From CARZYU01 sp964370085 (GTDB lineage: Bacteria; Bacillota_I; Bacilli_A; RF39; UBA660), in NCBI GenBank assembly GCA_964370085.1, contig CAYJHI010000029.1, forward strand, positions 1-13,464: a stretch of DNA of 13,464 bases, in the 5' to 3' direction. The notes beneath the pieces were generated by a model. It made no database searches. It had not been told where the DNA came from and saw only the letters and a program-made list of their open reading frames with translations. This document shows, piece by piece, positions 1 through 5,855 of the stretch (its first letter is position 1; each line of letters begins with the position of its first letter). The translations under genes and the position numbers were made by a program.

Positions 1-179
1 GTTAGACTATCATAAAAGTGTTTTAAATATACTTCTTCTTCTTCTGTTATTCTTGTCAAGTTTATTTTTTGGTTCCATTCTATTAGCATTTTATATAGTT
101 GTTCTAATTTTAATAGTTGTTCTTCTGTTATATCTATTCCTAATTTTTTTGATTCTGCTACAAACTCTTTTTTATTCAT
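1..179 (-). CDS. rsmG: RsmG (GidB), 16S rRNA m7G methyltransferase, N-terminal part only
   Basis: About 59 codons are visible, reading from the ATG at 179 leftwards off the window edge. The visible protein begins MNKKEFVAESKKLGIDITEE and contains the segment NLTRITEEEEVYLKHFYDSL at about residues 40-59. This matches the conserved N-terminal block of RsmG (NLT...HxxDSL), which precedes the SAM-binding Rossmann fold (the fold itself lies outside the window). The family uses SAM to methylate N7 of G527 in 16S rRNA. The start codon lies within the end of mnmG: the two genes overlap by 8 bp, so translation is probably coupled. mnmG-rsmG is the usual order beside the origin. Identification rests on this short N-terminus plus synteny and is quite safe. 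Confidence 0.88.
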   Translation of the reverse strand, partial: MNKKEFVAESKKLGIDITEEQLLKLEQLYKMLIEWNQKINLTRITEEEEVYLKHFYDSL

Positions 180-2034
180 ATTTGGCCTGCTTTCTTAAGT
201 AAACCATTAATATAGATATATCTGAAGGATTAACTCCACTTATTCTGGTTGCTTGACCAATTGATGTAGGTCTTATTTCATCTAATTTTTGCCTTGCTTC
301 ACTTGCTAAATTTGGTACTTTTTGATAATCTATCCAATTTGGGATTTTTTTTTCTTCTAGACTTATCATTTTTTCTGCATCTTTTTCTGCTTTTTTAATA
401 TATCCTTCATACCTTATTAATGTTTCAACTTGTTTTTTTATTTCTTCTTTATATTCTAAAATAATGAAATTTTCTATATGTTCCATTTTTATTTCCGGTC
501 TTTTTAATAAGTCATATAATGTTATTCCATCTTTTATTGGAGCTGATGGAATTACAGATAGATATTTATTAACTTTTTCATTTGGAGTTAATTTATTTTT
601 TTGTAATTTACTTATTAAGTTATCTATATCTAACACTTTTTGTTCATATTTTTTTATTCTCTCTGAAGTTGCAGTATTTAATTTAATGGCATATTTTGTT
701 AATCTTATATCTGCATTATCATTTCTTAGTAATAAACGGTATTCAGCGCGAGAAGTTAACATACGATATGGATCTTTTACTCCTTTAGTTATCAAATCAT
801 CGATTAGTACACCTATGTATGCTTCGTTTCTTTTTAATATAAATGGTTCTTGTTTTTTATTTTTTAATACAGCGTTTATTCCGGCAATTAATCCTTGAGC
901 TGCCGCTTCTTCATATCCACTTGTACCATTTATTTGTCCCGCTGTATATAGATTTTCAATTATTTTTGTTTCCAGTGTTTGTTTTAAGTGACGTGAATCA
1001 ATTGCATCGTATTCGATAGCATAAGCATATTTATTTATAGTGGCATTTTCTAACCCTTTTATACTATGTATCATTTTTTCTTGAACATAATGTGGCATAC
1101 TGGTAGAAAATCCTTGAATATATATATCATCATAACTTAAACTTTCTGGTTCTAAAAACAATTGATGTCTTTCTTTATCAGAAAATCTTACTATTTTATC
1201 TTCTATAGACGGACAATAACGTGGTCCTACTCCTTCTACATGACCCCCGTACATACTTGATTCTTTTAAGTGTTCTTTTATAATACTGTGTGTTTCTTCT
1301 GTTGTGTATACTAGGTGACATGGCTCTTGTTTCTCTATTTCATATTGAGGCTTATTTATGTGCGAAAATGTATATAATTCTCTATCTCCTGGTTCCAATG
1401 ATATGTTGCTAAAATCTATTGATTTTTTTGCTATTCTGGCAGGGGTTCCAGTTTTTAATCTTAATATATTAAAACCTAATTCTTTTAAGTTAAGGCTTAA
1501 ATATGTGGATGAGGTTTCTCCATGCGGTCCTGAAGATGTTTTGGTATCTCCCACTAAAATTAATGATCTCATATAGGTTCCTGTTGTTAAAATGACTGAT
1601 TTACTATAAATTTTTTCTCCTGTTTCTAATAAAACGCCTTCTGTTTTTCCATTTTTAATTATTAATTCTTTTACCATTTCTTCTTTTATAGATAAATTTT
1701 CTTGGTCATTTAAAGTCTTTATCATTTCTTTTGGATATTTAACTTTATCGACTTGAGCACGTAAAGCTTGAACTGCAGGACCTTTTGCTGTGTTTAATAA
1801 TTTCATTTGGAGGATACTCTTATCAGAATTTAAGGCCATTTCTCCTCCTAAGGCATCAATTTCTCTTACTATAATCCCTTTGGCTGGTCCTCCTATCGAA
1901 GGATTACAAGGCATATCAGCGATGTTTTTAATGTTACTAGTAATTAATAGAACATTGGCATTCATTCTAGCACTAATTAGTGCGGCTTCACAGCCTGCAT
2001 GTCCTCCCCCTACTACTATTACATCATATTTCAT
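172..2034 (-). CDS. mnmG: MnmG (GidA), FAD-dependent tRNA uridine-34 modification subunit
   Basis: This 620-residue protein is close to the usual length of about 625-630. With MnmE it forms the complex that installs the (carboxymethyl)aminomethyl group on C5 of wobble U34 in several tRNAs, using methylene-tetrahydrofolate and FAD. Visible motifs are the N-terminal dinucleotide-binding glycines GGGHAGCEAA (9-18), the CNPSIGG block (43-49), KGPAVQALRAQ (84-94), the cysteine-containing RYCPSIEDK (272-280, Cys274), the second FAD-contact block GQINGTSGYEEAAAQG (366-381) and RMLTSRAEYRLLLRND (424-439). The C-terminal helical domain that contacts MnmE follows. The ATG at 2034 has an AGG-type ribosome site just upstream and sits 7 bp after the mnmE stop, so the two are co-transcribed. 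No key motif is missing. Confidence 0.97.
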   Translation of the reverse strand: MKYDVIVVGGGHAGCEAALISARMNANVLLITSNIKNIADMPCNPSIGGPAKGIIVREIDALGGEMALNSDKSILQMKLLNTAKGPAVQALRAQVDKVKYPKEMIKTLNDQENLSIKEEMVKELIIKNGKTEGVLLETGEKIYSKSVILTTGTYMRSLILVGDTKTSSGPHGETSSTYLSLNLKELGFNILRLKTGTPARIAKKSIDFSNISLEPGDRELYTFSHINKPQYEIEKQEPCHLVYTTEETHSIIKEHLKESSMYGGHVEGVGPRYCPSIEDKIVRFSDKERHQLFLEPESLSYDDIYIQGFSTSMPHYVQEKMIHSIKGLENATINKYAYAIEYDAIDSRHLKQTLETKIIENLYTAGQINGTSGYEEAAAQGLIAGINAVLKNKKQEPFILKRNEAYIGVLIDDLITKGVKDPYRMLTSRAEYRLLLRNDNADIRLTKYAIKLNTATSERIKKYEQKVLDIDNLISKLQKNKLTPNEKVNKYLSVIPSAPIKDGITLYDLLKRPEIKMEHIENFIILEYKEEIKKQVETLIRYEGYIKKAEKDAEKMISLEEKKIPNWIDYQKVPNLASEARQKLDEIRPTSIGQATRISGVNPSDISILMVYLRKQAKYE

Positions 2035-2041
2035 ATAATAC

Positions 2042-3394
2042 CTACTTTCCTAAACAAAAATCACTGAAGAGACGATCTATTAATTCTTCTTCATATGTTT
2101 GTCCTATTATTTCTCCTAGTTTCTCCCATGCTAATTTAATATCAATTTCTATTAAGTCAATATATTCTTCATTATCTATTTTTTCAATAATATTATTTAA
2201 TAAAATATTAGCTTCTTTTGCTAGAGCTATCTGTCTAGCGTTAGATAAAAAATTTAAATCATTCGTAGTTATTTGCTCTAAATTGAACATTTCACTAATT
2301 TTATTTTTAACTTCTTTAATACCTTTTTGATTAATCATACTAGCATATATAACATTGTTATAATTTGTTAGTTCTCTTTCAATTTTTATTTTTTGATCAC
2401 TTTTATTAACTATTATTATTCTATTTTTTCTAGATGTTTTTTCTAATATTATTTTATCTTCTTCTGTTAATTTTTCCGATCCATTTAGAACTAATAATAC
2501 TAGAGATGCTTGTTCTATAAGATTTATACTTTTTTCTACACCTATTTGCTCAACTATATCTTTCGTTTCTCTAATACCTGCTGTATCTATTAAAGTTAAT
2601 TTTATTCCATTTACTAAAATATTACCTTCCACTATGTCTCTAGTAGTTCCTGCGATATTAGTAACTATTGCTTTTTCTTCTTCTAAAAGATTGTTTAATA
2701 GGCTACTTTTACCTACGTTTGGTCTTCCTATTATTGCTGTTTTAATTCCTTCTTTTATCAATTGTGAAGAAAAAGATTCGTTGATTAAATCAAGTAACTT
2801 TTTATTAATTGTAATAATCGGTTTTTTTATTGTTATATTGGTTAATTGTTCTATATCTTCATATTCTGGATAATCTATATTTACTTCTATATTAGCGATT
2901 ATTTTAAGGAGATTATCTCTAATTTCATTAATTGTTTTTGTTACCGTTCCGGTTAAATGGTTGATTGCCAATTTTCTTTCTTCTTCTGTTTTGGAATTAA
3001 TTAAATCCATTACTGCTTCTGACTCTAACAAGCTTATTCTACCATTTAAATATGCTCTTTTAGTAAATTCTCCTGGTTCTGCTTGTCTACATCCACTTAA
3101 TAATAGAATTTCTAAAATTTTATTTGTAGTACTAATGCCACCATGACAATTAATTTCTATTACATCTTCTGTTGTAAATGATCTCGGACTCTTCATTATA
3201 TTTAATAGAACTTCATCAATAATTTTTTCCTTATATACAATGTGCCCATAATTAATAGTATGGCTTTCGATTTTCGTTAAATCTTTATCAAATATTTTAT
3301 TAGCAATGGTAATGGCTTCTTTTCCACTTATTCTAATAATAGATATTGCCCCTACTCCTAATGCTGTTGATATAGATACTATTGTATCTTCCAT
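2042..3394 (-). CDS. mnmE: MnmE (TrmE/ThdF), tRNA-modification GTPase
   Basis: This 450-residue protein is near the family norm of about 455. It has the expected three parts: a tetrahydrofolate-binding N-terminal domain (about 1-118), a helical domain, and an inserted G domain (about 216-370). G-domain motifs are G1 GRPNVGKSS (223-231), G2 TTRD (250-253), G3 DTAG (270-273) and G4 NKSD (330-333). The C-terminus ends FCLGK, a mild variant of the family's FCIGK tail, whose cysteine is important for the modification reaction. It partners with MnmG, encoded 7 bp downstream. The ATG at 3394 has a good ribosome site (GAGGTGAG) about 4-6 nt upstream. It appears to head its own unit because a terminator lies between it and jag. 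Confidence 0.97.
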   Translation of the reverse strand: MEDTIVSISTALGVGAISIIRISGKEAITIANKIFDKDLTKIESHTINYGHIVYKEKIIDEVLLNIMKSPRSFTTEDVIEINCHGGISTTNKILEILLLSGCRQAEPGEFTKRAYLNGRISLLESEAVMDLINSKTEEERKLAINHLTGTVTKTINEIRDNLLKIIANIEVNIDYPEYEDIEQLTNITIKKPIITINKKLLDLINESFSSQLIKEGIKTAIIGRPNVGKSSLLNNLLEEEKAIVTNIAGTTRDIVEGNILVNGIKLTLIDTAGIRETKDIVEQIGVEKSINLIEQASLVLLVLNGSEKLTEEDKIILEKTSRKNRIIIVNKSDQKIKIERELTNYNNVIYASMINQKGIKEVKNKISEMFNLEQITTNDLNFLSNARQIALAKEANILLNNIIEKIDNEEYIDLIEIDIKLAWEKLGEIIGQTYEEELIDRLFSDFCLGK

Positions 3395-3412
3395 AATCTC
3401 ACCTCTTTAGAA

Positions 3413-3442
3413 AATGTACTGTTAATACATTTTTAATGTTAA
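3413..3442 (-). promoter_or_regulatory. candidate promoter for mnmE-mnmG-rsmG
   Basis: On the minus strand, TTAACA (3442-3437) and TACATT (3418-3413) are separated by 18 bp and lie just upstream of the mnmE ribosome site. Both hexamers are only partial matches to the sigma-A consensus, so this is tentative. Some promoter is expected here because the upstream unit ends in a terminator. The -35 hexamer overlaps the edge of the palindrome at 3440-3465, so a protein bound there could affect it. Confidence 0.35.
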
Positions 3443-3445
3443 ATT

Positions 3446-3459
3446 ATTTCCCGGGAAAT
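3446..3459. promoter_or_regulatory. Noc-binding-site-like palindrome (NBS)
   Basis: The sequence ATTTCCCGGGAAAT is identical, as I recall it, to the 14-bp consensus bound by Noc, the nucleoid-occlusion CTPase/DNA-binding protein of Bacillus. It forms the centre of a larger perfect palindrome (3440-3465, 13 bp per arm, no spacer). It lies in the short gap between the jag terminator and mnmE. In B. subtilis, noc itself is encoded a few genes away, next to rsmG. The site is seen directly; binding by a Noc homologue is inferred. It does not look like a terminator because no U-run follows on either strand. Confidence 0.7.
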
Positions 3460-3466
3460 AATTTAT

Positions 3467-3493
3467 AAAAAGAGAAGTTTTTATTCTTCTCTT
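3467..3493 (-). terminator. intrinsic terminator of the rpmH-rnpA-yidC-jag unit
   Basis: On the minus strand AAGAGAAG (3493-3486) pairs with CTTCTCTT (3477-3470) across an 8-nt loop, followed by further U residues. The 5' arm is made of the last codons of jag and the stop codon lies in the loop, so the terminator overlaps the gene end. Confidence 0.75.
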
Positions 3494-4092
3494 GGTTTTA
3501 TTACTATTGCTCGGTGAGGATCTTCTCCTACACTTTCTGTAATAATATTTTTAAAATCAGTTAATGCATTATGTACAATGCGTCTTTCGTAAGAATTCAT
3601 ATCTTGTAGTTTTACTTCTACTTTTGTTTTAAGAACATTTTTCGCTTCTCTAGTTGCTAATCTTATTAGATCATTTTCTCTTTTTTGACGATACTCACTA
3701 ACGTCAACAACAAAAGGAAATTTTTGACCGATTTCGTTTAATACTGCCTGTCTCATTATTAATGACAGTGCTTCTATATTTTTTCCGCCTTTTCCTATTA
3801 GTAGCGCATTGTTTTCATCGTCCGCATAAATAGTAAATGCTAAAGTATTACCTGTTTTTACTTCTAATTGAATTTCTATTCCCATTTTTTTAGTAATAGT
3901 CTTTAATAAGTTTTTAATATAATCAATTACTTCTCTTTTTTCGATTACTTCAATCGTTGTTTTTTTATTAAATAATCCTTGTTTTGTTTCTAATTGATTG
4001 ATAATTAAGTTTTCTGCTGTTTCTTGTAATTGTTCTTTTGCTTGATTTATAGCATCTTCTAGTGTTTTTCCACTATATTGTTTTTTTTCCAT
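3481..4092 (-). CDS. khpB: Jag/KhpB, RNA-binding protein with Jag_N, KH and R3H domains
   Basis: From the ATG at 4092 the protein is 203 residues. The N-terminal Jag domain (about 4-50, starting QYSGKTLEDAINQA) is followed by a type-II KH domain (about 75-130) with the GKGG loop at 100-103, and an R3H domain (about 140-202) with R171 and H174 in RRIVHNAL. The family binds RNA, affects cell elongation and division in streptococci, and is nearly always encoded beside yidC. I prefer the ATG at 4092 to an upstream in-frame TTG at 4116. AAAGGAGT precedes the ATG by about 10 nt and would lie inside the coding region if the TTG were used, and MEKKQYSGKT aligns with the usual start of the Jag domain. 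The gene overlaps the end of yidC by 20 bp. Confidence 0.93.
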   Translation of the reverse strand: MEKKQYSGKTLEDAINQAKEQLQETAENLIINQLETKQGLFNKKTTIEVIEKREVIDYIKNLLKTITKKMGIEIQLEVKTGNTLAFTIYADDENNALLIGKGGKNIEALSLIMRQAVLNEIGQKFPFVVDVSEYRQKRENDLIRLATREAKNVLKTKVEVKLQDMNSYERRIVHNALTDFKNIITESVGEDPHRAIVIKPREE

Positions 4093-5008
4093 TTGCTTCT
4101 TTACTCCTTTTAACAATTAAGTTTTGAGCTATTGTAAATGTATTAGTAGATACCCAATATATTCCAAGTGCAGATGGCATAAACAATGCCATAATGATAA
4201 TAACTACATTCATAATAATTGGCATCATCTTTGCTCCTGGTTGAGAAGTTGAAGTTGTTGAATTTAAACTGAATGAGAAGTATGTACTAACTCCAATCAC
4301 TATAAGTAGTAATACGTAGGCCCACCATGCATTTGTGGAAAATCCTATCATTGGTGTTGTCCCTAATTGTAATCCTAAAAACGAACCTTCAAATATAGCA
4401 GGCACTCTATTAATTGCTTCTAAAAATGCTATAAATAATGGTAATTGAATTATAGCATACAAGCATCCTGCTACTGGATTGATGTTATACTTTTTATAAA
4501 TTAAAGTCATCTCTTGGCTTTTTTTCATCATTGATTGTTGATCGTTTTTACCTTCAAACTTTTTCTCAATAGCTTTTATTTCAGGTTGAGCTTTCTTTAT
4601 TAACTCAGACTGTAATGCTGTTTTTCTAGTTATTGGATATGCTATTAATCTAATTAATAAACTTACTATGATTAAAGCAAGTCCTATATTACCAACAAAT
4701 TTATCTATAAATAATATTAAAAATGCTAGAGGTTTTACAAAAATAGTTTCCCATAATCCTTCATAACCACCTGTTGTTGCTGAAAAATTTTCACACTCCG
4801 GTAGTGATTCTATATCCACTTCATATTCTTTATAAATATCTATTGTGTTTTCGGCTGTTGGCTTACATAATATATTTTCTGTTATTGTTTGTCCATTTTC
4901 TGTTTGAACAGGCTTATTATCTTCATCTACTAGAGTTTGTGTACATCCTGTAGCAAAGAAAATCATACCCACTATTAAAAGTATTTTTAGTTTATTGCTC
5001 TTTTTCAT
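4073..5008 (-). CDS. yidC: YidC/Oxa1/SpoIIIJ-family membrane protein insertase (lipoprotein)
   Basis: This 311-residue protein inserts and folds membrane proteins, alone or with SecYEG. The N-terminus is a lipoprotein signal: KK-rich start, hydrophobic stretch about 9-19, and lipobox ATGC with Cys22. The 60M-type core follows, with membrane segments about 92-124, 175-197, 226-245 and 262-300. Arg120 in LLIRLIAYP fits the conserved arginine of the hydrophilic groove. A charged cytoplasmic hairpin (about 128-170) and the INPVAGCLYAIIQLPLFIAF block (176-195) are typical. The mature extracytoplasmic N-terminal segment (about 23-85) is long and acidic, making the protein longer than the roughly 260 residues of B. 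subtilis SpoIIIJ. The start at 5008 has AAGGAG 6 nt upstream and lies 13 bp after rnpA. Confidence 0.95.
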   Translation of the reverse strand: MKKSNKLKILLIVGMIFFATGCTQTLVDEDNKPVQTENGQTITENILCKPTAENTIDIYKEYEVDIESLPECENFSATTGGYEGLWETIFVKPLAFLILFIDKFVGNIGLALIIVSLLIRLIAYPITRKTALQSELIKKAQPEIKAIEKKFEGKNDQQSMMKKSQEMTLIYKKYNINPVAGCLYAIIQLPLFIAFLEAINRVPAIFEGSFLGLQLGTTPMIGFSTNAWWAYVLLLIVIGVSTYFSFSLNSTTSTSQPGAKMMPIIMNVVIIIMALFMPSALGIYWVSTNTFTIAQNLIVKRSKEANGKKTI

Positions 5009-5021
5009 TCTTTCTCCTTAC

Positions 5022-5351
5022 TTATTTGTTTAAACGATTTAGTAATTCGAGTAAATTATCGTTTAATTTTTCAAAAGGACAACTCAAAGCTTCCTTTCTT
5101 ATTATTATAATATAATCTGATGGATTTGAATAGAAAAATTTATAATTATCTAAAATGTTTCTTACTTTTCTCTTCATTTTATTCCTAATGACTGCATTTC
5201 CTAGTTTTTTTCCAACGGAAATTCCAAACCTTGAATGATTTAATTCATTTTTTTCATAAATAATAACAAAATATTTACTTTTTATTTTTTGTTGTTTTGC
5301 AATTATAGCATTAAAATCATCATTTTCTTTAACAATAAATTTTTTTTTCAT
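5022..5351 (-). CDS. rnpA: RnpA, protein subunit of ribonuclease P
   Basis: This 109-residue protein matches the usual length (about 110-120). It binds the catalytic RNase P RNA and helps recognise the 5' leader of precursor tRNAs. Visible hallmarks are FGISVGKKLGNAVIRN (42-57) and the basic RNR motif RNKMKRKVR (56-64), which contacts the RNA. The N-terminus (MKKKFIVKENDDFNAII) is a diverged form of the usual K-E-x-RL-x-K start, with the expected Phe-containing helix. The ATG at 5351 has AGGTGA a few bases upstream. It sits between rpmH and yidC as in most bacteria, with a hairpin terminator between it and rpmH that probably reduces its transcription relative to L34. Confidence 0.93.
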   Translation of the reverse strand: MKKKFIVKENDDFNAIIAKQQKIKSKYFVIIYEKNELNHSRFGISVGKKLGNAVIRNKMKRKVRNILDNYKFFYSNPSDYIIIIRKEALSCPFEKLNDNLLELLNRLNK

Positions 5352-5374
5352 AACTCACCTACTTTTTTCCAAGT

Positions 5375-5406
5375 AAAAACCACTGTTATTTATATTTTAA
5401 CAGTGG
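5375..5406 (-). terminator. hairpin terminator/attenuator between rpmH and rnpA
   Basis: On the minus strand CCACTGTTA (5406-5398) and TAACAGTGG (5388-5380) form a perfect 9-bp stem with a 9-nt loop, followed directly by five U residues. It begins only 5 bp after the rpmH stop and lies upstream of the rnpA ribosome site. Partial read-through would give abundant L34 mRNA and less rnpA-yidC-jag mRNA. I see no separate convincing promoter for rnpA. Confidence 0.8.
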
Positions 5407-5411
5407 ATTCA

Positions 5412-5534
5412 TTATTTTGAAAGTCTTTTGCGACCTTTTTTTCTACGCGCTTTTAATATTTTAGATTTCATTCTTGCAAAAAAACCATGTTTTTTAGCTT
5501 TTTTACGTTTATTTGGTTGATAAGTTCTTTTCAT
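5412..5534 (-). CDS. rpmH: ribosomal protein bL34
   Basis: This 40-residue, highly basic protein begins MKRTYQPNKRKKAKKHGFFA and ends KKGRKRLSK, unmistakably bL34 of the large ribosomal subunit. The ATG at 5534 has a very strong ribosome site (GGAGGTGG) 6 nt upstream. The usual bacterial protein is about 44 residues. Compared with the typical RM-x-x-K-N-G-R-x-V-L-ARRRRKGR segment, this one reads RMKSKILKARRKKGR, so roughly four residues are missing, including the usual Asn-Gly-Arg. The reading frame is open and both ends are normal, so this looks like an in-frame deletion rather than a frameshift. It is the first gene of the leftward unit, driven by the promoter at 5566-5595. Confidence 0.95.
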   Translation of the reverse strand: MKRTYQPNKRKKAKKHGFFARMKSKILKARRKKGRKRLSK

Positions 5535-5565
5535 TTTTTTCCACCTCCAGACATAAATCTACATT

Positions 5566-5595
5566 ATTATACTAGTATTTTATTAATTTTGTCAA
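5566..5595 (-). promoter_or_regulatory. sigma-A-type promoter of rpmH
   Basis: On the minus strand a perfect -35 TTGACA (5595-5590) and a perfect -10 TATAAT (5571-5566) are separated by 18 bp. Transcription would start about 5559, giving a short leader before the rpmH ribosome site. A strong promoter suits a ribosomal protein gene. Confidence 0.88.
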
Positions 5596-5686
5596 TAAAA
5601 ACTGATATGAAATTTACTTTTCAACAAAATTAACAGACGTGTTAATAACTTTTTTTCTGCTATTGAAAACTTTTCCACATATTTTG

Positions 5687-5714
5687 TTGATAACTTCGGA
5701 TAAATATGTATAAT
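5687..5714 (+). promoter_or_regulatory. candidate dnaA promoter overlapped by a DnaA box
   Basis: TTGATA (5687-5692) and a perfect TATAAT (5709-5714) are separated by 16 bp. The -35 lies inside the DnaA-box-like sequence 5685-5693, and three further boxes lie at 5727-5758, just after the expected start site. This layout fits repression of dnaA by its own product, as known in several bacteria. The leader before dnaA would be about 135 nt. Confidence 0.65.
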
Positions 5715-5759
5715 ATAGGTTAACGTTGTGGGAAACCTTGTTGATAACCTGTGGAGAAG

Positions 5760-5790
5760 TTTTTTTTAGATTTTTTTACTTTATTTTTTT
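5760..5790. other. T-rich tract, possible DNA unwinding element
   Basis: This 31-bp stretch contains only two non-A/T bases and consists of long T runs on the plus strand. It adjoins the box at 5750-5758. Easily melted DNA beside DnaA boxes is expected in an origin, but the dnaA-dnaN gap is the other candidate for the unwinding site and I cannot choose between them from sequence alone. Confidence 0.4.
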
Positions 5791-5840
5791 CACAACTTAA
5801 GTTAAAATATTTTTAGGTTGAACTTATTATTTTTTTCAGT

Positions 5841-5846
5841 GGGGAG
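5841..5846 (+). promoter_or_regulatory. dnaA ribosome binding site deciding the start
   Basis: GGGGAG is followed by four in-frame ATGs at 5847, 5850, 5856 and 5862. The first two abut the site (0 and 3 nt), while the one at 5856 has a workable 9-nt spacing. I therefore take 5856 as the start, with 5862 (15 nt) less likely. Confidence 0.6.
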
Positions 5847-5855
5847 ATGATGTTA

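Larger units (their letters stand above)
5618..5794. other. oriC: oriC, upstream half: DnaA-box cluster between rpmH and dnaA
   Basis: Nine-mers close to the DnaA box TTATCCACA occur on both strands. The better ones (8/9) are TTTTCCACA 5671-5679 (+), TTATCAACA 5693-5685 (-), TTATCAACA 5747-5739 (-) and TTCTCCACA 5758-5750 (-). Weaker ones (7/9) are TTTTCAACA 5618-5626 (+), TTATTAACA 5648-5640 (-), TTTCCCACA 5735-5727 (-) and TTTTTCACA 5786-5794 (+). The boxes at 5727, 5739 and 5750 start 11-12 bp apart, about one helical turn, on the same strand. The gene context (rpmH on one side, dnaA on the other) is the standard chromosomal origin. Box calls are by eye against the general bacterial consensus. 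Confidence 0.85.

Noticed and set aside
464..898. Plus-strand open frames across the mnmG-mnmE region, including 1358-1576, 1790-2038, 1980-2330, 2634-2873 and 2961-3146
   Set aside because: All lie opposite well-supported mnmG or mnmE coding sequence, have hydrophobic low-complexity translations typical of antisense reading of AT-rich genes, and lack clear ribosome sites.
3440..3465. The palindrome as a transcription terminator
   Set aside because: No U-run follows on either strand, and a separate good terminator lies beside it at 3467-3493.
4093..4116. TTG start for jag adding eight residues
   Set aside because: The ribosome site AAAGGAGT lies inside this extension and serves the ATG at 4092; the Jag domain begins right after that ATG.
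5794..5803. 10-bp palindrome AACTTAAGTT upstream of the dnaA ribosome site
   Set aside because: It is short and AT-rich, likely by chance in this composition, with no known motif match.
5847..5852. The two most upstream ATGs as the dnaA start
   Set aside because: They abut the ribosome site with 0 and 3 nt spacing; the ATG at 5856 is better placed and gives a normal N-terminus.
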